Assembly (NCBI RefSeq): GCF_036880405.1
Contig: NZ_JBAJJM010000002.1
Coordinates: 62,001-126,000 of the forward strand
Length of the DNA: 64,000 nucleotides
Reading direction: 5' to 3'
From: Mannheimia indoligenes
GTDB taxonomy: Bacteria; Pseudomonadota; Gammaproteobacteria; Enterobacterales; Pasteurellaceae
Within the stretch, counting starts at the first letter, position 1; the number at the start of each line of letters is the position of its first letter. The notes below the pieces were generated by a model. The model made no database searches and was not told the origin of the DNA. It saw only the letters and a program-made list of their open reading frames with translations. The translations under genes were made by a program, and so were the position numbers. Positions 33,655 to 40,953 of the stretch are shown one piece after another.

Positions 33655-35022
33655 TTATTCTGTTTCGCCTTTTTTAAGGCGAGCAAAGAAATCTTTGGTT
33701 TCGCTAATAATTACTTTGCGTAAAGCAATAATTGCAATGAGATTTGGGAATGCCATTAAACCGTTTACAATATCGGCAATTGTCCAGATGGTGTCGAGTT
33801 GTAAAAACGGGGCAGCGGCAATTAACGCAATAAATAAAATGCGATAGAGCTTGATGTATTGGGTTCGTCCACGTGTTAAATAGACAAAACAACGTTCACC
33901 ATAATAACACCAGCCTAAAATAGTGGTGAATGCGAAGAAAACTAAGCCAACTGTTACAATAATTGCACCAAATGAGCTGTCTAAGCCTTGAGTAAAGGCA
34001 GTTGTCGTGAGAGCTGCTCCTTTAATATCACCTGTCCAAGCACCTGAAATAATAATAACCAAGCCTGTCATTGTACAAACAATGATAGTATCTAAAAATG
34101 TGCCTGTCATTGAAATTAAGCCCTGTCTCACAGGTTCTTTGGTTTGAGCAGCAGCGGCGGCAATCGGGGCTGAGCCTAAGCCTGATTCATTCGAGAAAAT
34201 ACCGCGTGCTACACCCAGCTGAATGGCTTGCATTACCGTAAAACCAAATGCTCCACCTAATGCTGCTTGCGGATTAAAGGCAGCGTGAACAATAGTAACG
34301 ATAGCTTGTGGTACTTTTTCGGCGTTGAGAATAATCACACACAGTGAAGCAACAACATAAGCGATAGCCATAAACGGCACAACAATGGTTGCAATTTTAG
34401 AAATACGTTTTACACCGCCAAGAATAATTGCAGTTACAATCAGCGTTAAAATAATAGCACTAAAGAGAATTGGCACATCGAAGGTACTTTCTAAGGCGTG
34501 CGTAATGCCATTTACTTGTGGGAAAGTGCCAATACCGAGTAACGCCACTAATACCCCAAAAAAAGCAAAGGCTTTAGCGAGCCAACGCCATTTTTTACCC
34601 ATACCTAATTCGATATAGTACATTGGTCCGCCGGCAACGAAGCCCGCTTTATCTTTAGTACGATATTTAATCGCAAGCAATCCTTCGGCGTATTTAGTTG
34701 CCATACCGAATAGGGCGATGAGCCACATCCAAAATAATGCACCTGGTCCGCCCGAATGAATTGCGGTGGCAACACCAACAATATTCCCTGTACCGATAGT
34801 CGCTGCAAGGGCAGTAGCAAGGGCGGCAAAAGCTGAGATGTCTCCTGATTGTCCTTTCCCTTTTTCAGGTTTGAACATATAAACGAACGCTCGCCCAAGT
34901 TGGCTTAATTGAATGCCTTTTAAGGCAAGAGTGAGATAAATCCCTACGCCTGAAATTAAAATCAGAAGCGGCGGACCCCAAATAAAATTATTGATTTGAT
35001 TAAGAATGGTGTCGATTGACAT
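33655..35022 (-). CDS. Sodium:alanine/glycine symporter (AGCS family)
   Basis: The 455-residue membrane protein has about 10-11 helices. The family signature is seen in GTGNIVGVATAIHSGGPGALFWMW, cited here in parts: GTGNIVGVATA and GGPGALFWMW. Related proteins move alanine or glycine with Na+. A tandem glycine riboswitch lies in its 5' leader, which points to glycine as the physiological substrate. In other bacteria such switches control glycine efflux, uptake or cleavage genes. It is a single-gene unit. Confidence 0.92.
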   Translation of the reverse strand: MSIDTILNQINNFIWGPPLLILISGVGIYLTLALKGIQLSQLGRAFVYMFKPEKGKGQSGDISAFAALATALAATIGTGNIVGVATAIHSGGPGALFWMWLIALFGMATKYAEGLLAIKYRTKDKAGFVAGGPMYYIELGMGKKWRWLAKAFAFFGVLVALLGIGTFPQVNGITHALESTFDVPILFSAIILTLIVTAIILGGVKRISKIATIVVPFMAIAYVVASLCVIILNAEKVPQAIVTIVHAAFNPQAALGGAFGFTVMQAIQLGVARGIFSNESGLGSAPIAAAAAQTKEPVRQGLISMTGTFLDTIIVCTMTGLVIIISGAWTGDIKGAALTTTAFTQGLDSSFGAIIVTVGLVFFAFTTILGWCYYGERCFVYLTRGRTQYIKLYRILFIALIAAAPFLQLDTIWTIADIVNGLMAFPNLIAIIALRKVIISETKDFFARLKKGETE

Positions 35023-35072
35023 TAAATGTTCCTCGTAAAAATAACTTACAAGGAAAGAAAAGGAATGCTAGA

Positions 35073-35130
35073 ACAAGCGGTTAAAAAACGGAAATTTTTT
35101 GCAAAAAATCAGCAAAAAACAACCGCTTGT
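35073..35130. repeat. Inverted uptake-sequence pair in the riboswitch leader
   Basis: ACAAGCGGTT at 35073 and AACCGCTTGT at 35121-35130 face each other around TTTTTTGCAAAAAA. The two arms can form a stem between the riboswitch and the symporter start codon. No long T-run follows it on the minus strand. Confidence 0.8.
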
Positions 35131-35144
35131 ATTATATAACTTTT

Positions 35145-35330
35145 CTCCCCTGTCCTTTTGCCTGAGCGTTTCACACATTGCTGCATTTTCGCCTTCGGCG
35201 GCTGATTTTTCATCAGCTCTCTCCAAGGGTTCGTCCAGTAACAGTCCTCGCAACTTAGTTGCACCTGAAAGAGTTTGCCTCGTCGGTGAAATGTTAATTC
35301 ATTTCTCTCCAGCTACCTTCATCCGAACAA
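35145..35330 (-). promoter_or_regulatory. Tandem glycine riboswitch
   Basis: On the minus strand, aptamer 1 runs from GGAGAG through CACCGACGAGGCAAACTC and CAGGTGCA to GAGGACTG. Aptamer 2 repeats the pattern with TTGGAGAGAGCTGATG, GCCGCCGAAGGCGAAA and CTCAGGCAAAAGGACAGGGG. The short linker between the two is normal for the cooperative tandem form. It stands 123 bases before the AGCS symporter ATG. Confidence 0.93.
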
Positions 35331-35351
35331 TCTGATTTATTTCAGTTTGTG

Positions 35352-35389
35352 AAATAAAAAAGAGTTGCCAAATTCTAGCAACTCTTTTT
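35352..35389 (-). terminator. Terminator after the AI-2E-family gene
   Basis: On the minus strand AAAAAGAGTTGC pairs with GCAACTCTTTTTT around a 9-base loop. It separates the AI-2E-family gene from the riboswitch leader. Confidence 0.88.
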
Positions 35390-35404
35390 CGCTCGTCAAG
35401 TTAT

Positions 35405-36460
35405 TTAGTGATATTTTTTGCCTCTTGGCACTTCTTCTAAATCACTGAACAATACGGCATATTTTCTTGTGTCTTTATTTGATTCTAACGCCACTTTACA
35501 CGCCATTGTTAAAGGAACAGAAAGCAACATTCCCACCGCTCCGAGCAACCAGCCCCAAAACAGAAGTGAAAGGAATACCACTAGAGTTGAAAGCCCTAGC
35601 TTTTTACCCATTAAACGAGGCTCTAAGGCATTACCGATAACCATATTAATGGCAACCATACCGATTAATGTTCCTAGCCCGATTGAAAAGCCATTTAATA
35701 TGAGGGCTTGAATAACAATAGGAATGCCTGCCAAAATTGAACCGATATTCGGAACATAGTTAAGTAAGAAGCTAAACATAGCCCATAAAATAGCGTATTG
35801 GACATCTAACGATGTTAATAAAATCCATACAAAAATACCGGTAAGAAGACTAACAAAGGTTTTTACGCCTAAATAACCGATTACGCCTTCTAATACTTGG
35901 TTGATATACTCTTTTTCATTGCGTAAATCATCATCTTCACTTAACGCTAAAGCCAGTTTATATTTCGCTACAGGCATTTCCATTAGCATAAAAATGACGA
36001 TTAAAAAGACCACAAAAATATTTGATAATGTACCGGAAAGCCCCACCAATAGCGAACTGACAAAATTCATAATGGAGCTTGGGTCAAATTTGCTCATCAG
36101 TTCTTCCTGTGAAATATGAATTGGTAAATTCCACTGCTGTGCAAATTCCAAAAGGGCACGAACTCTGGTTGAGAGCTGCGTTTTATATTGCGGTATTGAG
36201 CCGGTAAACTCTTGCAATGAGCTATTAATAATGCCTGCAAAAAAGGTAAAACCTAACAGAATCACTATCAGCAAGAGTGTAATTGCTAACCATAGCGGAA
36301 TTTTTCGCTTCGTCATAAAATTAATCATTGGCGAGCAAATAATCGCAATGAAAAGTGCGAGTAGAAATGGCACTACAATCTCACTAGACAATTTAATACC
36401 GGCTAAAATAATAATGATTGCAGCGATAGAAACTAAACTACGGCTAGATGAAAGTATCAT
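35405..36460 (-). CDS. AI-2E family transporter (TqsA/PerM-like)
   Basis: The 351-residue protein has about seven to eight hydrophobic helices and the family layout: an N-terminal helical pair (LLALFIAIICSP), a soluble middle part, then LNYVPNIGSILAGIPI and LEPRLMGKKLGLSTLVVFLSLLFWGWLLG. E. coli TqsA is implicated in autoinducer-2 export, while other members are Na+/H+ antiporters, so the substrate stays open. It lies 45 bases upstream of ruvX's 3' end, on the same strand, with an uptake word between. Confidence 0.85.
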   Translation of the reverse strand: MILSSSRSLVSIAAIIIILAGIKLSSEIVVPFLLALFIAIICSPMINFMTKRKIPLWLAITLLLIVILLGFTFFAGIINSSLQEFTGSIPQYKTQLSTRVRALLEFAQQWNLPIHISQEELMSKFDPSSIMNFVSSLLVGLSGTLSNIFVVFLIVIFMLMEMPVAKYKLALALSEDDDLRNEKEYINQVLEGVIGYLGVKTFVSLLTGIFVWILLTSLDVQYAILWAMFSFLLNYVPNIGSILAGIPIVIQALILNGFSIGLGTLIGMVAINMVIGNALEPRLMGKKLGLSTLVVFLSLLFWGWLLGAVGMLLSVPLTMACKVALESNKDTRKYAVLFSDLEEVPRGKKYH

Positions 36461-36505
36461 AAATATCCTTTTACAAGCGGTCGAAAATCGTTAATTTTTT
36501 GCAAA

Positions 36506-36919
36506 TTACCGATTTTTAAACCAGCTTTCTAAAATTAAACAAGCGGAAATGGAATCCACTTTATCCTTTTTTAATGCTTTGTAGCCACCACGAGAAAAAA
36601 TTTCCGCTTTGGCTTCAACGGTGGTTAAACGTTCATCTTGTAACTCAACAGGCAAATTAAAACGTCCGTTTAAGCGGTTAGCGAATTTTCGGGCTCTTTG
36701 GGTTAAAGGCTGTTCTGTTCCGTCCATATTTAATGGTAAGCCGACAACTAAAATATCGGGCTTCCATTCTTGCAACAGTTTACCAATTTCTTCCCATTTT
36801 GGAATACCGTCTCGGGCTTTAAATGAACTCAAGCCTTGAGCCGTGCCGGTAATACTTTGACCAACAGCACAACCAATGCTATTTGTGCCGAAATCGAAGG
36901 CAATAACGGTTTCGGACAT
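36506..36919 (-). CDS. ruvX: Holliday junction resolvase-like protein RuvX (YqgF)
   Basis: The 137-residue RNase H-fold protein starts with AFDFGTNSIGCAVG and has VVGLPLNMDGTEQPLT and LQDERLTTVEA, the three acidic-site regions of YqgF. It is linked to 16S rRNA 5'-end maturation and Holliday-junction processing. Its ATG overlaps the yqgE stop as TAATG, so it is translationally coupled. E. coli YqgF has 138 residues. Confidence 0.95.
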   Translation of the reverse strand: MSETVIAFDFGTNSIGCAVGQSITGTAQGLSSFKARDGIPKWEEIGKLLQEWKPDILVVGLPLNMDGTEQPLTQRARKFANRLNGRFNLPVELQDERLTTVEAKAEIFSRGGYKALKKDKVDSISACLILESWFKNR

Positions 36920-37479
36920 TAAGCTCTCCCTGCTCTGGCTGGTATACCTGAAAGCCCCATCATTTCATAGGCTTCTGCCCAGCGATCTAAATAGCCGGTT
37001 TCAAATAATGTTTTTTCATTTGCTTCAGACACAATCCAATAATTTTGTGCAATTTCTTGCTCCAGTTGGTTGGTTCGCCACGTTGAGCAGCCTAAGCAAA
37101 CAATAAATTTTTCCGGCGATTCGGGAGTACCGAAAGAGTCTAACACATCGCCTGAAGTTGTGAGTGTGATTCTATCCGTGATCGGATAAGTGTGAATAAA
37201 ATCATTTTCTGTTTTGCTGTGAATGATAAAGCCCCTGTCTTGATTAACCGGTCCGCCGCTGAGCACCATTTGATCTTTATTATAATCACGCTGCTTTGCC
37301 ATTTGGAAATCCATACGGGTAAGCAATTCAAGTACAGAAAGATCGGTTGGCGTGTTAATTACAACCCCCATCGCCCCTTGCTGATTGTGCTCACAAATAT
37401 AGATAACGGTACGTTCAAAATAATCATCGTCCATTTCTGGGGTGGCAATCAGAAATTTGCCTTGTAAATTTTCTAGCAT
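36919..37479 (-). CDS. yqgE: UPF0301/AlgH-family protein YqgE
   Basis: The 186-residue protein starts MLENLQGKFLIATPEMDDDY and has the conserved YICEHNQQGAMGVVIN and VLSGGPVNQDRGFI of the YqgE/AlgH family. The biochemical function is unknown. The start at 37479 was chosen because the ATG overlaps the rsmE stop (TAATG) and matches the conserved N-terminus; an earlier in-frame start is rejected. It also overlaps ruvX at its end. Confidence 0.93.
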   Translation of the reverse strand: MLENLQGKFLIATPEMDDDYFERTVIYICEHNQQGAMGVVINTPTDLSVLELLTRMDFQMAKQRDYNKDQMVLSGGPVNQDRGFIIHSKTENDFIHTYPITDRITLTTSGDVLDSFGTPESPEKFIVCLGCSTWRTNQLEQEIAQNYWIVSEANEKTLFETGYLDRWAEAYEMMGLSGIPARAGRA

Positions 37480-38210
37480 TAAATATCTCCAAAACACACT
37501 TGTAGGGCAGTAATGGCGGCAAGTGAGGCAGTTTCTGTGCGTAATACTCGTTTGCCTAACAATACTTCGGTAAAGCCTTCGCTTTCTGTCATCGCAATTT
37601 CTTCTGCCGATAATCCGCCTTCTGAACCAATTAATAAGCGTACTCCTGCACTCGGTACATTTGGCAGTTCCCGAATGGTATATTTGGCTCTTGGATGCAG
37701 ATTAAGTTTTAGCATTTCATCTTGCTCTTTGCACCAATCGGTGAGCTTCATAATCGGGCGAATTTCAGGAATTTCATTTCGTCCGCATTGCTCGCACGCA
37801 GCAATCGCAATTTTTTGCCATTGTTGTAGTTTTTTATCTTGTCGTTCATCATTGAGTTTTACACCACAACGCTCCGACCAAAGAGGGGTAATAATTTTTA
37901 CACCCAATTCCACCGATTTTTGAATGGTAAATTCCATTCTATCGCCTCTGGAAATCACTTGCCCTAAATGAATAGGCAAATTAGATTCTCTATCGTCTAA
38001 TTCACTTGAATCAATTTTTGCAATAATTTGGCGTTTTTCGACCGCTTGTAATGTGGCGTGAAAAATATGGTTCGAGCCATCAAACAAAATAATCTGCTCG
38101 CCTTCTTTCATTCGTAGCACTCGCCCAACGTGATTAAATGCATCTTCACTTAAAATACAACTTTGCTGATTAGCTAATAGTTCCGGGTGGTAAATTCTTG
38201 GGATTCTCAT
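37479..38210 (-). CDS. rsmE: 16S rRNA (uracil-1498 N3)-methyltransferase RsmE
   Basis: The 243-residue SPOUT-class methyltransferase has an N-terminal PUA-like part (MRIPRIYHPELL... with NHVGRVLRM) and the knotted C-terminal AdoMet site LLIGSEGGLSAEEI and LGKRVLRTETA. It methylates U1498 in the small-subunit decoding region. The size equals E. coli RsmE (243). It heads the coupled rsmE-yqgE-ruvX run. gshB, often between rsmE and yqgE, is missing here. Confidence 0.96.
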   Translation of the reverse strand: MRIPRIYHPELLANQQSCILSEDAFNHVGRVLRMKEGEQIILFDGSNHIFHATLQAVEKRQIIAKIDSSELDDRESNLPIHLGQVISRGDRMEFTIQKSVELGVKIITPLWSERCGVKLNDERQDKKLQQWQKIAIAACEQCGRNEIPEIRPIMKLTDWCKEQDEMLKLNLHPRAKYTIRELPNVPSAGVRLLIGSEGGLSAEEIAMTESEGFTEVLLGKRVLRTETASLAAITALQVCFGDI

Positions 38211-38234
38211 TTTATATCTATTTAAAATATATCA

Positions 38235-38256
38235 AAGGCAGACTTATGTCTGCCTT
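38235..38256 (-). terminator. Hairpin between yajG and rsmE
   Basis: AAGGCAGAC pairs with GTCTGCCTT around TTAT. The minus strand continues TTTGATAT, giving a short T-run; it may end yajG transcription upstream of rsmE. Confidence 0.5.
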
Positions 38257-38329
38257 ATGGTAAGGGGAAATTGTTCAACAGTAAATTGAATTTATGTTAT
38301 TTTCAATCAACATCACAAAATAGAAAACA

Positions 38330-38387
38330 ACAAGCGGTTAAATTTTTTCAATTTTTTGCAAAAAACTGAGCAAATTTAACCGCTTGT
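38330..38387. repeat. Inverted uptake-sequence pair after yajG
   Basis: ACAAGCGGTTAAATTT and AAATTTAACCGCTTGT are exact complements, a 16-bp stem around a T/A-rich loop with TTTTTTGCAAAAAA. It lies 20 bases past the yajG stop. Confidence 0.85.
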
Positions 38388-38406
38388 AAGATGAGTTCAA
38401 TATCAA

Positions 38407-38994
38407 TTACTTGAATTGATGAATTGCTGCTGCGATTTCGTTATCGTTATAAATTGCTTTAACAACATCAGAATAGGCTTGGTCTAGCACCTTTTTGATT
38501 TCATCGTTGTTTGCACCAAATGCTCCTTCATAACCGCGTGTTGCGTTGAAGTTTTTGCTGAAGTTGCCTCTTGAACCTTGAACAGTAACTTCAACACCAA
38601 CTTGTGCATCAGCTTTATAGCGTAAATTGCCTTGCTCAACTGTTGCGAAGAATTTACGAATATTCACAGTAACATTTGCATTTGCTGCACCTTGCACAAT
38701 TTGGAAGCCTTTTGCGTTAAGGTCTTGCTGTACTGCTTGTTGGAACATTGCAGCCACTTCCGGCACTGCGGTTAAACGAATTAATTCACCGTTTTTAGTG
38801 TAGCTTGCAATTTCGCGTGAGGTACGTAAATCTTGTGTCATCACATTTACCGCAGCAGTTTGATTGTTGGTGTTAAATACCGCAGTTGGGGTTGGTGTTG
38901 CAAAAGTTAAAGTATTTGATTGGCTTTGACAACCTGCTAATAAAGCAGCTGCAAAGGTTGTCGCTAAAACTAAGGTTTTTTTAGATAATTTCAT
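38407..38994 (-). CDS. yajG: YajG-family lipoprotein
   Basis: The 195-residue protein has a lipoprotein signal ending at Cys22 (ALLAGCQSQ). The mature part has the YajG pattern, including LTFATPTPTAVFN and VTVNIRKFFATVEQGN. YajG in E. coli sits next to ampG, but ampG is not here. Function is unknown, with an outer-membrane location likely. bolA is divergent from it, which matches the E. coli bolA/yajG/ampG neighbourhood. Confidence 0.88.
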   Translation of the reverse strand: MKLSKKTLVLATTFAAALLAGCQSQSNTLTFATPTPTAVFNTNNQTAAVNVMTQDLRTSREIASYTKNGELIRLTAVPEVAAMFQQAVQQDLNAKGFQIVQGAANANVTVNIRKFFATVEQGNLRYKADAQVGVEVTVQGSRGNFSKNFNATRGYEGAFGANNDEIKKVLDQAYSDVVKAIYNDNEIAAAIHQFK

Positions 38995-39082
38995 AATAAA
39001 TCCTTCTGTTTAATAAATTATGAGAAAAATTTTCACTAGTATAGTATTATTTAGCCTTAATTTTCAATGAAAGAGAATAAAA

Positions 39083-39394
39083 ATGTTAGTAGAACAAACA
39101 ATTATTAATAAAATAAACAACGAATTTTCGCCAATTGTGTTGAATATTGAAAATGAAAGCTATATGCACAGTTCTGGTAGGGGGGCTGAATCCCATTTTA
39201 AACTGACATTGGTATCTGACAAATTTGAAGGGAAAAGAGCCGTTGCCCGTCATCAGGCAGTTTACGCTTGTTTGGCGGAAGAATTGGAAAATGGCGTTCA
39301 CGCATTGGCTCTCCATTTATACACACAAAGTGAGTGGGCTGAAATTGGTGGAATTGTACCTAAATCGCCAAATTGTTTAGGTATTGGGCAGTAA
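39083..39394 (+). CDS. bolA: BolA-family protein
   Basis: The 103-residue protein has the BolA fold with SYMHSSGRGAESHFKLTLVS in its central part and the conserved RHQAVYACLAEEL and HALALHLYT. BolA proteins bind monothiol glutaredoxins through Fe-S ligands and affect cell shape. Divergent yajG supports BolA rather than its IbaG paralogue. AAAGAGAA precedes the ATG. The tRNA-Ser gene follows. Confidence 0.9.
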   Translation: MLVEQTIINKINNEFSPIVLNIENESYMHSSGRGAESHFKLTLVSDKFEGKRAVARHQAVYACLAEELENGVHALALHLYTQSEWAEIGGIVPKSPNCLGIGQ

Positions 39395-39487
39395 TCCGTT
39401 CAAAATTTGATTTAATTTATTTTGTGAAGAAAATACTTGAAATAAAGTCGTAATATTGCTATATTTATACCATCTTTTTGTTGATTC

Positions 39488-39577
39488 GGTGAGATGTCCG
39501 AGTGGTTGAAGGAGCACGCCTGGAAAGCGTGTATATGGGAAACTGTATCGAGGGTTCGAATCCCTCTCTCACCGCCA
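39488..39577 (+). tRNA. tRNA-Ser (anticodon GGA)
   Basis: The sequence folds as a 90-base class II tRNA with GGTGAGA/TCTCACC acceptor arms, the GTTCGAA T-loop, an extended variable arm, and an encoded CCA end. The anticodon GGA is at 39522-39524 and reads UCU/UCC serine codons. A bidirectional-looking terminator follows at 39661. No integrase or attachment-site duplication was seen beside it. Confidence 0.97.
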
Positions 39578-39660
39578 TCATAATGAAAGATTCCTTACTG
39601 TTTTCATAGATATTTCCTTGGTTAAGTAAAAGTAGAAATACTTTTTTATTTTTTTAGGTT

Positions 39661-39692
39661 ATCCCCAAACATTTTTGTTTGGGGATTTTTTT
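39661..39692 (+). terminator. Terminator after tRNA-Ser
   Basis: ATCCCCAAAC pairs with GTTTGGGGAT around ATTTTT and is followed by TTTTTT. Confidence 0.9.
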
Positions 39693-39724
39693 ATTCTTTA
39701 TTTTTTTATTCTTCAATGTAGAAA

Positions 39725-39752
39725 TAAAAAAGAGATTCCTAAGAATCTCTTT
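39725..39752 (-). terminator. Terminator after the NlpE-like gene
   Basis: On the minus strand AAAGAGATTC pairs with GAATCTCTTT around TTAG and runs into TTTATTT. Confidence 0.88.
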
Positions 39753-39761
39753 AATCGCATA

Positions 39762-40136
39762 TTAACGAATTTTATTCAATTTATAATTGTTTGTGCTTTT
39801 TACCGTATTACCGTTTGGATCGCAAAGCTCAACATATTGGTCGGAAACTTGGAATGCCAAATTACCGGAAGCGTGTTCTAAACGGATCACGTTTGATTTG
39901 TTTGCTTCCCAAGTGTATGTGCCGTTATCACGGTAAGAATACTCTTTTTTATCTTTGAAATAGATAGTATCGTATTGATAAGTTCTATCTGCGTTTAGAG
40001 TCAGCTGTGCTTGAATTTTTTCGCAGTCAGCACAAGGAAATACACCTGCATAAGTACCTGTTACGCTTTTTTGTGGTAACAATGAACACGCACCTAGCAT
40101 AGTTGCGGTAAATCCAATGAGTGCAATTTTTTTCAT
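39762..40136 (-). CDS. NlpE N-terminal-domain lipoprotein
   Basis: The 124-residue protein has a lipobox ending at Cys17 (MLGACSLL). The mature part is a small beta-barrel with GTYAGVFPCADCEKIQ, the CxxC pair at Cys35 and Cys38 of the NlpE N-terminal domain. E. coli NlpE senses surface contact and lipoprotein trafficking through Cpx, but it has an extra C-terminal domain. This is the short, single-domain form. It follows the DciA-like gene by 15 bases on the same strand and is probably cotranscribed with it. Confidence 0.85.
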   Translation of the reverse strand: MKKIALIGFTATMLGACSLLPQKSVTGTYAGVFPCADCEKIQAQLTLNADRTYQYDTIYFKDKKEYSYRDNGTYTWEANKSNVIRLEHASGNLAFQVSDQYVELCDPNGNTVKSTNNYKLNKIR

Positions 40137-40151
40137 ATTCTTTTCCTCTTT

Positions 40152-40457
40152 TTAAATTTTAACGCTCGGATTTACTCTAAATTCAAGCTGGGTTATTTCA
40201 GGTAAATCGGTTTGTATCTGTGCTAACAGAGCAGTTTGTTGTAACAATAAACCTTGCCTCACGGTTGCACTTTGTACATTAATAATGAGTTGATTATCAA
40301 CTAAATTTGCCACTCGGTAAAGCCCACGATAAGATTCCGGCAAGATTTTCTGAATTTTTTGGTTTAAATCATTCACAAAATTTGCCTTTTCGACAATTCG
40401 ACTTAAAGTGGAGTTCTGTAAAATTTCGTTAATCTTTTTAGGTGCTGAATTTTTCAT
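40152..40457 (-). CDS. DUF721/DciA-like protein
   Basis: The 101-residue protein matches the DUF721 domain, whose DciA member loads or supports the replicative helicase in bacteria lacking DnaC. YRVANLVDNQLIINVQSATV and the later ALLAQIQTDLPEI match the family pattern. It is shorter than typical DciA (about 150), and helicase loading is inferred only from the family. It is divergent from secM-secA. Confidence 0.65.
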   Translation of the reverse strand: MKNSAPKKINEILQNSTLSRIVEKANFVNDLNQKIQKILPESYRGLYRVANLVDNQLIINVQSATVRQGLLLQQTALLAQIQTDLPEITQLEFRVNPSVKI

Positions 40458-40575
40458 CTATTATTTACTTTATCTCTATTTTTATACTTGATTTTACGTT
40501 ACTTGACCCAATTATTTGATAACTCTGATTAAATTTAGCGTATAATCACTTAAATTTTTATTTAATCTTAACTTA

Positions 40576-40896
40576 ATGAGCTTATTTTTTAAACACTTTC
40601 ATAAAACGCCTTTTTGGTCGCAACTTTTTTTCGGAATGGTTGCGATGCTTGCGTTACCTGAAATTCAGGCGGTTAATCCAAATGAAAGTGAGCAAGAAGC
40701 AGTTATCAATCAATCTTTTCTTCAGTATGCTCAAGCTACGAATGAGCTAGAGCAACAATCACTTTTTATCGCAGAATTGAACCACAATATTGTGGAAATT
40801 AAACCACAAGCGGTCAATTTTTGCGAATTTTTTACTAAATCTTACCGCTTGGATAAACAAAATATTTATCCAATTCGAGCAGGACCTTACGCCTAA
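40576..40896 (+). CDS. secM: SecM secretion monitor with arrest peptide
   Basis: The 106-residue protein is far shorter than E. coli SecM (170). A signal-like N-terminus (WSQLFFGMVAMLALPEIQA) is followed by a polar middle, and the chain ends YPIRAGPYA. The IRAGP core matches the E. coli arrest peptide, where stalling at Pro166 opens secA translation. The upstream F...W spacing differs from E. coli. An uptake word inside (40806-40814) is translated as PQAV. secA starts 57 bases later. Confidence 0.88.
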   Translation: MSLFFKHFHKTPFWSQLFFGMVAMLALPEIQAVNPNESEQEAVINQSFLQYAQATNELEQQSLFIAELNHNIVEIKPQAVNFCEFFTKSYRLDKQNIYPIRAGPYA

Positions 40897-40953
40897 CTAT
40901 AAATTTCATTTTAAAATCAATTAATTAACAATATTTATATTTAGGAAAATACA

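Noticed and set aside
35068..35253. Minus-strand 61-residue frame over the riboswitch
   Set aside because: It overlaps the second glycine aptamer and its translation is a by-product of the RNA structure.
39488..39577. tRNA-Ser as an integration site for a mobile element
   Set aside because: There is no integrase, no repeated tRNA 3' end and no composition change nearby.
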